DNA of 15,041 nucleotides. Origin: an uncultured Gemella sp. (GTDB lineage: Bacteria; Bacillota; Bacilli; Staphylococcales; Gemellaceae). The stretch lies in assembly GCF_900766305.1 (NCBI RefSeq), contig NZ_CAAFUZ010000045.1, positions 1 through 15,041 on the forward strand, written 5' to 3'. The notes under the pieces are model-generated. The model was not told the DNA's origin, ran no database searches, and saw nothing but the letters and a program-made list of their open reading frames with translations. Below are positions 7,304 through 15,041 of this stretch, one piece after another. Within the stretch, counting starts at the first letter, position 1. Every line of letters begins with the position of its first letter. A program made the position numbers and the translations under genes.

Positions 7304-7861
7304 ATGAAATTAATAGTTGGATTAGGAAATCCAGGAAAACAATATGAAAATACAAGACATAATATTGGTTTTATGGTTCTAGATGAACTAGCAAAATCTT
7401 GGAATGTAAGTTTTGATAAAACTAAATTCAATGCAGAATATGCTATGACGTATCACAATGGAATTAAATATTTATTAATTAAACCTACAACATATATGAA
7501 TTTATCTGGTGAAGCAGTAGGGAAGTTTTATGATTATTTTGAAATTGATATAGAAGATATTTTGATAATCTATGATGACTTAGATACAAAAACTGCGAAC
7601 TTTAAACTTAAAGCTAAAGGAAGTAGCGGTGGACATAATGGTATTAAGAGTATAATAAGTCACCTTGGAACAGAAAAATTTAATAGATTAAAAATTGGTA
7701 TTGATAGACCAACCCCACCTATGAAGGTAGTTGATTATGTTTTAGGAAGATTTTCAAAAGATGAAATGATTGAAATTGAAAAAATTTATTCGAAGAGTAT
7801 AAACTGTATTGAAGATTTTTCTAAAATGAATTTTGTAGATTTGATGAATAAATATAATTAA
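7304..7861 (+). CDS. pth: Peptidyl-tRNA hydrolase
   Basis: Pth releases peptides from peptidyl-tRNAs that drop off ribosomes, recycling tRNA; it is called SpoVC in Bacillus. The 185 residues are a full-length bacterial Pth. The N-terminus KLIVGLGNPGKQYENTRHN contains Asn9 and the catalytic His19. Other active-site elements are TYMNLSG (Asn66), IIYDDLD (catalytic-partner Asp91/92) and GSSGGHNGIKS (107-116). The ATG at 7304 has GAGAGG 7 nt upstream. It lies 67 nt before mfd, as in many Bacillota, where pth-mfd adjacency is conserved. The two are probably co-transcribed, with an imperfect hairpin in the gap. Confidence 0.97.
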   Translation: MKLIVGLGNPGKQYENTRHNIGFMVLDELAKSWNVSFDKTKFNAEYAMTYHNGIKYLLIKPTTYMNLSGEAVGKFYDYFEIDIEDILIIYDDLDTKTANFKLKAKGSSGGHNGIKSIISHLGTEKFNRLKIGIDRPTPPMKVVDYVLGRFSKDEMIEIEKIYSKSINCIEDFSKMNFVDLMNKYN

Positions 7862-7871
7862 AAGAATAAAT

Positions 7872-7904
7872 GCAGCATTAGAGAAAGATAGTTTCTTTTG
7901 CTGC
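7872..7904 (+). terminator. Imperfect hairpin between pth and mfd
   Basis: GCAGCA (7872-7877) pairs with TGCTGC (7899-7904). After a 2-nt internal loop, AGAGAA pairs with TTTCTT (one G-T pair). The following bases TATTTG are a poor T tract, so this may be a leaky terminator, a processing site or chance. Confidence 0.35.
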
Positions 7905-7928
7905 TATTTGTCGTAGAAAGGAGCGTAT

Positions 7929-10900
7929 ATGATTAAAGACAATCTTTTGCAAATTGTAGATTTACAATTCGAGAAAAAATATAAAAACATAGGGGTTTAT
8001 GGACAAAATTTAACAACACGTGCTTTGGAGATATATAATGAGTATAAACAAAGTGATAAGACTGTTGTGGTGTTATCACAAAGTAAAGCAGAGGCTGAAG
8101 AGTTATTTACAATTTTAAGTGATTTTGAAGGAGAAACGTATATATATCCAGAAATCGATATATTAAAACGTCATACGTCTAAAAGTAATGATTTGGTGCA
8201 AAATTCAATAAAAATACTTGAAAACCTAGTTCATAATATACAAAGTATAATTATTATTCCAATAGAAGCTATCTATAGAACAGTAAAAAATCCTAGTGAT
8301 TTCAAAAATAATAGTTTTGAAATTAATGAGGACACTATTATAAGTTTTGATGAATTACAAAGAAAACTTGTAAATATGGGGTATCGAAGAGTCGAAAGTG
8401 TTGATGTAGTTGGAGAGTTTTCAAAAAGAGGTAGTATAGTTGATATTTTTAGTCCTCTGAGTGAAAAGCCGATACGATTAGATTTCTTTGATGATGAGCT
8501 TGATAGTATGAGGATTTTTGATGAAATTACTCAGAGATCTCTAGATAGAATTGATAGTGCAGTTATTTATCCAACAAGTGATTTGTTCCTTACTTCTGAG
8601 GAAAAAGATTTAGTTGTAGAAAAAATACTTGCTAAGTTGGATGATAAAAAGATACAAGAAGACGAAAATTATCAAGAGATTAGCACGTATCTTAAAGAAA
8701 AAATAGAAATCTATAGAGCAACAGGAGATTTCAGTGACTTAGAGAGTTTCTCAAATTTAATTTATGAAACTGCATATAGTATTGCTGATTATCTAAACGC
8801 TGATACTATAGTCTTCTATGATAATTATCATAAAATTTTAGAAAAAATAGAAGGATTAAGAGAGTATTTTTTAACAAGTTTACAGGAGATGAATAGAAGT
8901 TATATTTATCAAGATGTAATAGATAATATAGCATTCGAAAAGATTCAAAATTTAGATACTAGAAAATACTATTTATCTACTTTAAAGCTAAATGATAAAA
9001 TCATAGAGAAAAACTATAACTTAGATATCATAGACTTAGCTTATTATTCTAGTGAAGAATATTTAGCTAAAGAAATTAGAGAGAGGCTTACAGACAATTA
9101 TAAGGTAATTATCTCATTAAATACACAAAAACAAAAAGATTATGTTGAAAAAGTGTTATTTGATAATTATTTTTACGATGACATTTATTATGGTGTTAAA
9201 GAAGGAAAAATTTTTATTGATGTAAATAAATATCATCTTAAGGGGTTAGAAGATAGAAAAAATAAAATATTTCTATTAACTCCGCGTGAACTATTTACTG
9301 AAGAAGAAAGAAAAAAACGACGTGTAAAATTCAAGTATACAAATTCAGAAAAAATAAGGAACTACCAAGAACTAAATGTTGGGGATTATATTGTCCATGT
9401 TAGTCACGGTATTGGTTTATATGAAGGTATTGAGAATGTAGAAGTAGGGGGAGTATTTAAAGACTTCTTAAAAATTGTTTATGACGGTGGAGATATTATT
9501 TATGTAGATATAAATAATATGAACTATATTCAAAAATATACCGCTTCTACAGATAACAGAAAACCCGCATTAAATAAACTTGGTACCAAAAATTGGCAGA
9601 AGACTAAGAGTAGAGTTCGTAAAGAAATCGAGGATATATCTGAGGATCTTATTAAGTTATATATTAAACGTGAATTGAGTTCAGGTTATGCGTATAGTAT
9701 TGATGGTAGCATGCAAGCTGAATTTGAAGCAGATTTTGCATTTACTCCAACTGATGATCAGGTAAAAGCTACTGAAGAAATTAAAAGAGACATGGAAAAA
9801 GAACGTCCAATGGACAGACTGCTATGCGGAGATGTTGGATTCGGTAAGACAGAAGTAGCGATGAGGGTTGCATTTAAGGCTGTTACTGATAATAAGCAAG
9901 TAGCTGTTTTAGTACCAACAACACTACTTGCTGAACAACACTATGATAACTTTGTTAGTAGATTTGCGAATTTCCCTATTAATATAGAGGTAGTAAGTAG
10001 ATTTAAATCTGCAAAAGATATTACAGAGATTTGTAAAAAACTTGAAGAAGGTAAGATTGATATTATTGTTGGAACTCATAAGTTATTAAATGATAAGTTT
10101 AAATACAGAGATCTAGGATTATTAATAATAGATGAGGAGCAACGTTTTGGAGTTAAGCATAAGGAAAAAATTAAACATCTTAAAAATACAGTAGACGTAC
10201 TTACTCTTAGTGCCACACCAATTCCAAGAACACTGCATATGAGTTTAATTGGAATTAGGGACTTATCTGTAATAGAGACACCACCAAGAGAACGTCAACC
10301 TATCCAGACATTCGTAACAGCTCAGAATAAAATGGTTATCAAAGAAGCGGTTATGAATGAGGTAAATCGTGGAGGACAGGTTTTCTATGTTTATAATAGA
10401 GTAGAGACAATCGATGAAAAGTATTTAGAGCTGAAAAGATTATTACCTGATATTAACATAGCTTATGCACATGGTCGCATGAGTCAAAGAGAACTTGAGA
10501 ATATTATGACTGATGTTATTGATAGAAAATATGATATGTTAATTTCTACTACTATTATCGAGACTGGTATTGATATTTCAAACGTAAATACACTAATAGT
10601 AGAGGATGCTGATCGTTTTGGATTAAGCCAGTTGTATCAACTTCGTGGACGAGTAGGTCGTAGTAGTAGAGAAGCATATGCTTACTTGATGTATGAACCG
10701 TTTAAATCGTTAACTGAAAACTCAGAGAAAAGACTATCAGCAATTAAGAACTTTACATCTCTAGGAAGTGGGTTTAAGATTGCTATGCAAGATTTATCCA
10801 TTCGAGGTGCAGGGGATGTCTTAGGTGGAAGACAACATGGATTCATCGATTCAGTGGGTTATACGTTATATTCTCAAATGTTAGAACAAGAAATTCAAGC

Positions 10901-11480
10901 TAAAAAAGGGATTTTAGAACCTTTATTAGAACAGGATAGAACTCAAGATGTAAGTTACTATGAAAATATTATAAAAGAAGCGGCTCCTTCAATTAAAAAG
11001 GATATTTTTGAAGTTGAGACTGATGATCTTGAAATAAAACTTAATGTAGATGCCTTTATTCCAAAAGAGTATATCTCTAGTGATGCAGATAAAATAGATT
11101 TCTATAAGAGATTGAACAATGTTGTTAGTGATGAAGAAATAGAAAGCATTGTTGAAGATTTAATTGATAGATTCTCTGATTTTGGAGAAGAAGTAAATAA
11201 TCTAATAGATATTTGTTATTTAAAAGTTATGGCGAAAAATACTATGGTTACTAGCATAAAAGAATTAGCGAATAAAGTTGTTATAACATTCGATAAAGAA
11301 ATTATGAATAATCTAAAAGGAAAAGAATTGTTTACGGCATTAACCCCTCATAAAGATACTCGTATTATTGCAAAGGATGGATTTTTCTTAGAAATTGATA
11401 AAAAAGAAAGATATAGCATTAGACGAATTAGAGAAATGCTTGCTTTAGTGAATAGTAATTTGGAGGCTGAACATGAATAA
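7929..11480 (+). CDS. mfd: Transcription-repair coupling factor
   Basis: Mfd is a DNA translocase that removes RNA polymerase stalled at lesions and recruits UvrA for nucleotide excision repair. The 1183 residues are full length. The N-terminal UvrB-homology module includes [19 protein letters not shown] (about 151-169). The RNA-polymerase-interaction domain starts near 478 ([14 protein letters not shown], 483-496). The superfamily-2 helicase core has Walker A GDVGFGKT (634-641), DEEQ (735-738), the motif-III stretch [11 protein letters not shown], and motif [10 protein letters not shown] (904-911). The family-specific motor region continues through the segment with [17 protein letters not shown]. 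The C-terminal TRCF domain (about 1015-1120) carries the DFYKRL element. The ATG at 7929 has AAAGGAG 5 nt upstream. The last 8 nt overlap tag, suggesting translational coupling with another repair gene. Confidence 0.98.
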   Translation: MIKDNLLQIVDLQFEKKYKNIGVYGQNLTTRALEIYNEYKQSDKTVVVLSQSKAEAEELFTILSDFEGETYIYPEIDILKRHTSKSNDLVQNSIKILENLVHNIQSIIIIPIEAIYRTVKNPSDFKNNSFEINEDTIISFDELQRKLVNMGYRRVESVDVVGEFSKRGSIVDIFSPLSEKPIRLDFFDDELDSMRIFDEITQRSLDRIDSAVIYPTSDLFLTSEEKDLVVEKILAKLDDKKIQEDENYQEISTYLKEKIEIYRATGDFSDLESFSNLIYETAYSIADYLNADTIVFYDNYHKILEKIEGLREYFLTSLQEMNRSYIYQDVIDNIAFEKIQNLDTRKYYLSTLKLNDKIIEKNYNLDIIDLAYYSSEEYLAKEIRERLTDNYKVIISLNTQKQKDYVEKVLFDNYFYDDIYYGVKEGKIFIDVNKYHLKGLEDRKNKIFLLTPRELFTEEERKKRRVKFKYTNSEKIRNYQELNVGDYIVHVSHGIGLYEGIENVEVGGVFKDFLKIVYDGGDIIYVDINNMNYIQKYTASTDNRKPALNKLGTKNWQKTKSRVRKEIEDISEDLIKLYIKRELSSGYAYSIDGSMQAEFEADFAFTPTDDQVKATEEIKRDMEKERPMDRLLCGDVGFGKTEVAMRVAFKAVTDNKQVAVLVPTTLLAEQHYDNFVSRFANFPINIEVVSRFKSAKDITEICKKLEEGKIDIIVGTHKLLNDKFKYRDLGLLIIDEEQRFGVKHKEKIKHLKNTVDVLTLSATPIPRTLHMSLIGIRDLSVIETPPRERQPIQTFVTAQNKMVIKEAVMNEVNRGGQVFYVYNRVETIDEKYLELKRLLPDINIAYAHGRMSQRELENIMTDVIDRKYDMLISTTIIETGIDISNVNTLIVEDADRFGLSQLYQLRGRVGRSSREAYAYLMYEPFKSLTENSEKRLSAIKNFTSLGSGFKIAMQDLSIRGAGDVLGGRQHGFIDSVGYTLYSQMLEQEIQAKKGILEPLLEQDRTQDVSYYENIIKEAAPSIKKDIFEVETDDLEIKLNVDAFIPKEYISSDADKIDFYKRLNNVVSDEEIESIVEDLIDRFSDFGEEVNNLIDICYLKVMAKNTMVTSIKELANKVVITFDKEIMNNLKGKELFTALTPHKDTRIIAKDGFFLEIDKKERYSIRRIREMLALVNSNLEAEHE

Positions 11481-12036
11481 ACATAGATGCACATGGGCAA
11501 AAGATTCCTTAGAGATCGAATATCATGATGCTGAATGGGGAAGAGAAACTCACGATGATAAAATGCTATTCGAGTACTTAGTGTTAGAAGGTATGCAAGC
11601 TGGTTTAAGCTGGTCATTAATATTAAAAAAACGCGAGAATTTTAAACGAGCTTTTGATAATTTTGATTATAATATTTGTGCAAATTATACAGACGAATAT
11701 TTAGAATCATTAAGGAAAGATGAGGGCATTATAAGAAATAAGTTGAAAATCTATTCAGTTAGAAAAAATGCTCTTGCATTTATCAAAGTACAAAAAGAGT
11801 TTGGAAGTTTTGATAAATATATCTGGAGTTTTACAAACTATAAAAAAATTAATAATAAATTAACAAGCTATAAAGATGCACCAAGTGAATCTGAGCTTTC
11901 TATCAAAATTAGTAAAGATTTGAAAAAAAGAGGATTTAATTTTGTAGGTGGTACTATTATCTATAGCTATTTGCAAGCGATTGGAATGATAAATGATCAT
12001 GAAAAAGGATGTTTTTGTTATGGAGAATGCTGTTAG
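11473..12036 (+). CDS. tag: DNA-3-methyladenine glycosylase I
   Basis: Tag excises 3-methyladenine from alkylated DNA, starting base excision repair. The 187 residues match the E. coli Tag length. The zinc ligands match those of E. coli Tag: Cys6 (HRCTW), His18 (YHDAEWG), His176 and Cys180 (NDHEKGC). The substrate-pocket motif LEGMQAGLSW contains the conserved Glu39, followed by KKRENF and EGIIRNKLKI. The C-terminus GCFCYGECC has additional cysteines beyond the ligands. The ATG at 11473 lies inside the end of mfd, with GGAGG (11462-11466) 6 nt upstream, so it is very probably translated from the mfd mRNA. It joins alkylation repair to transcription-coupled repair in one transcript, a plausible functional grouping. 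Confidence 0.96.
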   Translation: MNKHRCTWAKDSLEIEYHDAEWGRETHDDKMLFEYLVLEGMQAGLSWSLILKKRENFKRAFDNFDYNICANYTDEYLESLRKDEGIIRNKLKIYSVRKNALAFIKVQKEFGSFDKYIWSFTNYKKINNKLTSYKDAPSESELSIKISKDLKKRGFNFVGGTIIYSYLQAIGMINDHEKGCFCYGECC

Positions 12037-12075
12037 TAAATAAACAATGTAGTTAATATCTTAAGTTTATTTACT
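12035..12075 (+). terminator. 11-bp inverted repeat after tag
   Basis: AGTAAATAAAC (12035-12045) and GTTTATTTACT (12065-12075) are perfect inverted copies with a 19-nt loop, beginning within the tag stop codon. The stem is AT-rich and lacks a downstream T run, so termination is uncertain, but nothing else ends the mfd-tag transcript before the next promoter. Confidence 0.4.
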
Positions 12076-12103
12076 TAGCTGATAGATGAAATCCAGATAT
12101 AGC

Positions 12104-12132
12104 TTTACTTTAAATAAAATAACGTCTATAAT
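12104..12132 (+). promoter_or_regulatory. Promoter of the GrpB-murB pair
   Basis: TTTACT (12104-12109), a 17-nt spacer and a perfect TATAAT (12127-12132) give a good sigma-A type promoter. The predicted start is near 12139, about 30 nt before the GrpB start codon. Confidence 0.65.
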
Positions 12133-12169
12133 AGATTAGGATATTTAATTACAAGATTGGATTTTATAA

Positions 12170-12691
12170 ATGGATAAGAGAATTGTTAAAATTGAAGAAA
12201 TAAAAGACAATGAAGTCTTTGTTGACATATTTTTAGAAGAAATAAAAAAAATACAAGAAATCCCTAAAATGCCAAAATGTGAGTTTTTACATATTGGAGC
12301 AACTAGTACTACACAGGTATTGGGAGAGAAAATTGTAGACATTCTTGTTGTAGTTGAGAATTTACATGAAATAACAACATTTGATGAAAAAAGATTAAAT
12401 AATATAGGTTATCATAGAATTGCTCATAATGGTATAAAAGGAGTAATTAAGTACGCACGAATAACGGATTACTTAACTATGAGTTATGATGTATTACTAA
12501 ATGTTGTTCAACGTGATACAGAAGTACATAAAGATTTTATAAAAGCTAGAGCAGTTTTTGGTGCTAATAACCTAAAAGATGACTATAATTCATTCAAAAA
12601 TATGAACAAAGAACTTTCATTTAAAGATTATTTAGCACAAAAATTAATATTTATAAATGAAATTTTAAAAAGGATTGAAACTAATGATTAA
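12170..12691 (+). CDS. GrpB-family (UPF0157) nucleotidyltransferase-fold protein
   Basis: GrpB proteins are poorly characterised members of the nucleotidyltransferase-like superfamily. Some are fused to dephospho-CoA kinase, and their reaction is not established. The 173 residues show the family signature FLHIGATSTTQVLGEKIVDILVVV, which corresponds to the usual EHIGSTSVPGL-x-AKP-x-IDILV. The Ser of HIGSTS is Ala here and the PGL segment is replaced. The C-terminal HKDFIKARAVF...YLAQKLIFINEIL matches the family's helical end. An in-frame TAA sits directly before the ATG at 12170, fixing the upstream limit. The ribosome-binding site is weak (GATTGGA). It has its own promoter and overlaps murB by 8 nt, so it leads a two-gene transcript. 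Its link to wall synthesis is unclear. Confidence 0.8.
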   Translation: MDKRIVKIEEIKDNEVFVDIFLEEIKKIQEIPKMPKCEFLHIGATSTTQVLGEKIVDILVVVENLHEITTFDEKRLNNIGYHRIAHNGIKGVIKYARITDYLTMSYDVLLNVVQRDTEVHKDFIKARAVFGANNLKDDYNSFKNMNKELSFKDYLAQKLIFINEILKRIETND

Positions 12692-13586
12692 AATAAAAAA
12701 TATTGAAGATATTCTTCAAAGCAGTGAAGTATTATATAACGAGCCTTTAAGAAATTATAGTTTTACAAAAACAGGTGGTAATGCTGAGATTTTAGTGAAA
12801 ATAAATAATGAAAAAGACTTACAAAATGTAATAGCATACAGCAATGAAAATAATATTGCATTAACTATACTTGGTAATGGTTCGAATGTATTAATTTCTG
12901 ATAATGGGATTCAAGGAATAGTAGCTTTAACTAGTGATATGAATGATATAGACTTACTAGAAGGTGATGTTATTTCTTGTTATGCTGGATTAACATTAAA
13001 AGAACTTACTGATTTTTGTATCGAAAATAGCCTAACTAATCTTGAATTCTCATGTGGGATTCCAGGTAGTGTAGGTGGAGCAATCTTTATGAATGCCGGA
13101 GCATATGGTGGAGAAATGAAAGAAGTTGTTCAAAAGGTTGAAGTTTTCACTAAAAACGGTGAAAAGAAAATATATACTAATGAACAAATGGAATTTTCAT
13201 ATAGACATTCTGTAATTCAAGAAACTAAGGAAATCATTTCTAAAGTTTATTTCCAAATGAAAAAAGGAAACAAAGAAGAAATTATCTCTAAAGTGGAAGA
13301 ATTAAATAAAATGCGTTCAGATAAGCAACCTTTAGAATACCCTTCATGTGGTTCTGTATTTAAACGACCAGAAGGATACTTCGCAGGAAAATTAATCCAA
13401 GATGCAGGCTTACAAGGTTTAACTGTAGGTGGTGCTCAAGTGTCTAAAAAACATGCAGGATTTATGGTTAATATAAATTCAGCAACTTGTGAAGATTATA
13501 AAAACTTAATTAAAGAAGTTCAGAAAAAAGTACTACAAGATTCAGGTGTTGAACTTGAGTGTGAAGTTAAAATATTAGGTGAATAA
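12684..13586 (+). CDS. murB: UDP-N-acetylenolpyruvoylglucosamine reductase
   Basis: MurB is the FAD enzyme that uses NADPH to reduce UDP-GlcNAc-enolpyruvate to UDP-MurNAc, the second committed step of peptidoglycan precursor synthesis. With the ATG at 12684 it has 300 residues. FAD-binding elements are TKTGGNAEILVKI (28-40), TILGNGSNVLI (61-71) and CGIPGSVGGAIFMNAGAYGGEM (124-145). Active-site residues are Arg174 (SYRHS), catalytic Ser224 (SCGSVFKRP) and probably Glu294 (CEVKILG). A TTG nine bases upstream is in frame, but AGGA (12671-12674) is 9 nt from the ATG and directly abuts the TTG, so the ATG is preferred. The start overlaps the GrpB stop by 8 nt, indicating translational coupling. 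A perfect terminator hairpin follows. Confidence 0.96.
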   Translation: MIKIKNIEDILQSSEVLYNEPLRNYSFTKTGGNAEILVKINNEKDLQNVIAYSNENNIALTILGNGSNVLISDNGIQGIVALTSDMNDIDLLEGDVISCYAGLTLKELTDFCIENSLTNLEFSCGIPGSVGGAIFMNAGAYGGEMKEVVQKVEVFTKNGEKKIYTNEQMEFSYRHSVIQETKEIISKVYFQMKKGNKEEIISKVEELNKMRSDKQPLEYPSCGSVFKRPEGYFAGKLIQDAGLQGLTVGGAQVSKKHAGFMVNINSATCEDYKNLIKEVQKKVLQDSGVELECEVKILGE

Positions 13587-13587
13587 A

Positions 13588-13625
13588 AACAGTAGTAACT
13601 CGAATAATTTTGAGTTACTACTGTT
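13588..13625. terminator. Bidirectional terminator between murB and rarA
   Basis: Perfect 14-bp arms AACAGTAGTAACTC (13588-13601) and GAGTTACTACTGTT (13612-13625) enclose a 10-nt loop between the two convergent stop codons. T-rich DNA follows on the plus strand (CTCTTTATTT), and on the minus strand the hairpin runs into TTTTATTC. It can end both transcripts. Confidence 0.85.
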
Positions 13626-13629
13626 CTCT

Positions 13630-14877
13630 TTATTTCACATTATCTATAAATTTTTTATACTGAGCTAAATTTTGTTCATTTTTATTATTTGTTTTTGGTG
13701 TGTAGAACGTTCTTCCTACTAAGTTATCTGGAAGATATTGCTGCTTAATATACCCTGTAGGATGGCTGTGTGGATATTGATATCCGACTCCACGATTTAG
13801 TTTATCAGCTCCGTAATAATGTGCATCTCTCAAATGATCAGGGATTATGAATTTTGGATTTGTTTTAGTTTCGTTTAGTGCATTGTCGATTGCCATATAT
13901 GCACTATTAGATTTTAAAGAAAGCGCTAGTTGAATGACAGCGTTGGCCAATGGAATTCTTGCTTCGGGTAATCCAAGCATCTTCGCACTCTCAATCGCAG
14001 CATGAACAAAAGGTCCAATGTTTGGATTAGCAAGTCCTATGTCTTCATAAGCAATAACACTCATTCTACGATAAATAGTGTCTAAATCACCACTATCGAT
14101 TAAAAGAGCCAGGTAGTATAACGATGCATCTACATCACTTCCACGTATGGACTTTTGAAAAGCACTAATAATATCATAAAAAGCATCACCATCTTTGTCG
14201 TATGCTTTGAATTTTCCTAGGGATAAGTTTAATAGCTTATCATTTGTGACAATTTCACCTTCATTTGATAAATTATATAAAATTTCAAAAGTATTTAATG
14301 AGAATCTTAAATCACCTGAAGAGTTTAGAGCGATTGTTTTAAAAACATCATCTTCGATTGTTAAATCTTTCGGGAAGATTTCTTTATTGTTTGATATTTT
14401 TTTTAGATATTCATAAATGTCATCGTTAGAAACTTGTTGTAATTCGAAAATAATTAAACGTGATCTAATTGCAGGGTTAACAGTATGATAAGGATTATTC
14501 GTTGTGCATCCAATAACGTAAATATTGTCAAACTCGATTTCAGGAAGTAGGATATCCTGCATAGGTTTAGTTAATCTATGAAATTCATCAAGAAGAAGGA
14601 TAACTTTTTTAAATCTTTTAGATTCTTCGATTACAGTTTGTAAATCCTTTTTTGTACAATTTACAGCATTTAATATCTTAAATTTATAATCTAGTTCATT
14701 TGCTAATGAATTTGCAATTGAAGTTTTTCCAGTTCCAGGGGGACCATATAGAATAAACGAGAACATTTTTTTGCTTTCTACTATTTTAGTAAGAACTTTT
14801 CCATCACCGATTAAATGATGTTGACCGATAATATCATCGATTTTACTTGGACGTAATTTATTAATAAGTGTTTCCAT
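13630..14877 (-). CDS. rarA: Replication-associated recombination protein A (MgsA/RarA AAA+ ATPase)
   Basis: RarA (MgsA, YrvN in B. subtilis; WRNIP1/Mgs1 in eukaryotes) is a clamp-loader-like AAA+ ATPase acting at stalled replication forks with SSB and RecA. The 415 residues are a normal length. Motifs include the N-terminal LRPSKIDDIIGQHHLIG, Walker A GPPGTGKT (45-52), Walker B LLLDEFHRL (94-102, Asp97-Glu98), sensor-1 CTTNNPY (124-130) and SRL with Arg140 as a candidate arginine finger. The C-terminal half has the MgsA tetramerisation region (RGSDVDASLYYLALLI...YRRMSVIAYEDIGLANP) and the typical end HLRDAHY...YPHSHPTGYIKQQYLPD. The DEFHRL and TTNNPYHTVNPAIRSR forms are of the Firmicute type. 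The ATG at 14877 has AGGAGG only 4 nt upstream. It is transcribed alone, convergent with murB and divergent from the gene at 15016. Confidence 0.95.
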   Translation of the reverse strand: METLINKLRPSKIDDIIGQHHLIGDGKVLTKIVESKKMFSFILYGPPGTGKTSIANSLANELDYKFKILNAVNCTKKDLQTVIEESKRFKKVILLLDEFHRLTKPMQDILLPEIEFDNIYVIGCTTNNPYHTVNPAIRSRLIIFELQQVSNDDIYEYLKKISNNKEIFPKDLTIEDDVFKTIALNSSGDLRFSLNTFEILYNLSNEGEIVTNDKLLNLSLGKFKAYDKDGDAFYDIISAFQKSIRGSDVDASLYYLALLIDSGDLDTIYRRMSVIAYEDIGLANPNIGPFVHAAIESAKMLGLPEARIPLANAVIQLALSLKSNSAYMAIDNALNETKTNPKFIIPDHLRDAHYYGADKLNRGVGYQYPHSHPTGYIKQQYLPDNLVGRTFYTPKTNNKNEQNLAQYKKFIDNVK

Positions 14878-14907
14878 GGTTCCTCCTTTAGTTTTGTTAT
14901 ATAAATT

Positions 14908-14937
14908 ATTATATCATAATAATCAGGCTGTTGACAA
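14908..14937 (-). promoter_or_regulatory. Promoter of rarA
   Basis: On the minus strand TTGTCA (14937-14932, 5/6 match) is followed by an 18-nt spacer and TATAAT (14913-14908). The TGA directly before it makes this an extended -10 box (TGATATAAT). The -35 hexamer lies inside the left arm of a perfect inverted repeat. Confidence 0.65.
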
Positions 14938-14952
14938 ATAGGTCAACAGCCT
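14925..14952. repeat. Perfect 11-bp inverted repeat in the rarA divergent promoter region
   Basis: AGGCTGTTGAC (14925-14935) and GTCAACAGCCT (14942-14952) are perfect inverted copies with a 6-nt centre. The element covers the rarA -35 and ends 9 nt before the -35 of the divergent plus-strand promoter. It sits between two divergent genes, where neither transcript would need a terminator, so an operator is more natural. A terminator-like role in antisense RNA cannot be excluded. Confidence 0.7.
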
Positions 14953-14961
14953 GTTTATTAA

Positions 14962-14990
14962 CTGAAATAAAATCCTTAAAATGGTATAAT
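14962..14990 (+). promoter_or_regulatory. Promoter of the partial gene at 15016
   Basis: CTGAAA (14962-14967, 4/6), a 17-nt spacer and TATAAT (14985-14990) with an upstream TGG give an extended -10 promoter. Transcription would start near 14997, just before AAAGGAGG. Confidence 0.65.
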
Positions 14991-15015
14991 ATAAGTATAC
15001 AAAGGAGGTTTTAGT

Positions 15016-15041
15016 ATGTTTAATAAAGTAGAAAATATCAA
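15016..15041 (+). CDS. Start of an unidentified gene (3' truncated by window)
   Basis: An ATG at 15016 is preceded by a near-perfect ribosome-binding site AAAGGAGG (15001-15008) at 7-nt spacing and by a good promoter. Only eight complete codons (MFNKVENI) are present, so the product cannot be identified. It is divergent from rarA and may share the inverted repeat at 14925-14952. Confidence 0.7.

Noticed and set aside
11348..11617. Minus-strand ORF of 89 codons across the mfd/tag junction
   Set aside because: It is antisense to two strongly supported genes and has no family features.
12675..12683. TTG start for murB giving three extra residues
   Set aside because: The TTG directly abuts the AGGA ribosome-binding site, while the ATG at 12684 has a proper 9-nt gap and the usual 8-nt overlap with the upstream gene.
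14925..14952. Simple rho-independent terminator
   Set aside because: Both flanking genes point away from it, so there is no transcript that needs to end here, and it coincides with the rarA -35 box; it is listed as an inverted repeat instead.

Overview
This window is about 15 kb of an AT-rich chromosome whose genes are those of a low-GC Gram-positive bacterium (Bacillota). Supporting signs are an LPXTG wall anchor, AGGAG ribosome-binding sites, TTGACA/TATAAT-type promoters, a Firmicute-type RarA, and the order prs-pth-mfd, which resembles the Bacillus gcaD-prs-ctc-spoVC-mfd region without gcaD and ctc. A Gemella-like organism is my best guess from the overall look. That genus call is inference, not demonstrated. 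There are no tRNA or rRNA genes, insertion sequences, CRISPR arrays, phage genes or obvious defence genes, and no frameshifted gene was seen.

Layout. (1) 1-1002: the 3' end of a wall-anchored surface protein with a 51-bp tandem repeat block, running into the window from the left. (2) 1051-5748, all minus strand: luxS (AI-2 synthase); an NCS2 nucleobase permease and guanine deaminase (guaD) forming one operon read guaD then permease; and glyA (serine hydroxymethyltransferase). (3) 5749-6257: a 509-bp non-coding, very AT-rich divergent region between glyA and prs. (4) 6258-12036, plus strand: prs (PRPP synthetase), pth (peptidyl-tRNA hydrolase), mfd (transcription-repair coupling factor) and tag (3-methyladenine glycosylase I, overlapping mfd by 8 nt). 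(5) 12170-13586, plus strand: a GrpB-family gene overlapping murB by 8 nt, with its own promoter. (6) 13630-14877, minus strand: rarA. (7) From 15016: the first codons of a further plus-strand gene, cut by the window edge.

How the genes fit together. The central part has a purine and one-carbon theme. The permease probably imports a purine base, guanine deaminase converts guanine to xanthine plus ammonia, Prs makes the PRPP needed for salvage and de novo purine synthesis, and GlyA supplies glycine and methylene-tetrahydrofolate. The guaD promoter carries two nearly identical 16-bp elements 51 bp apart that resemble Firmicute PurR boxes (PurBoxes). One lies inside the -35/-10 spacer and the other near -75. 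This is the most interesting regulatory signal in the window. The right half is DNA and RNA maintenance (Mfd, Tag, Pth, RarA) plus cell-wall precursor synthesis (MurB).

I found no convincing undescribed multi-gene system. The points most worth checking are the duplicated guaD operator, a perfect 11-bp inverted repeat built into the rarA -35 region, the surface-protein repeat array, and the unexplained GrpB-murB coupling.
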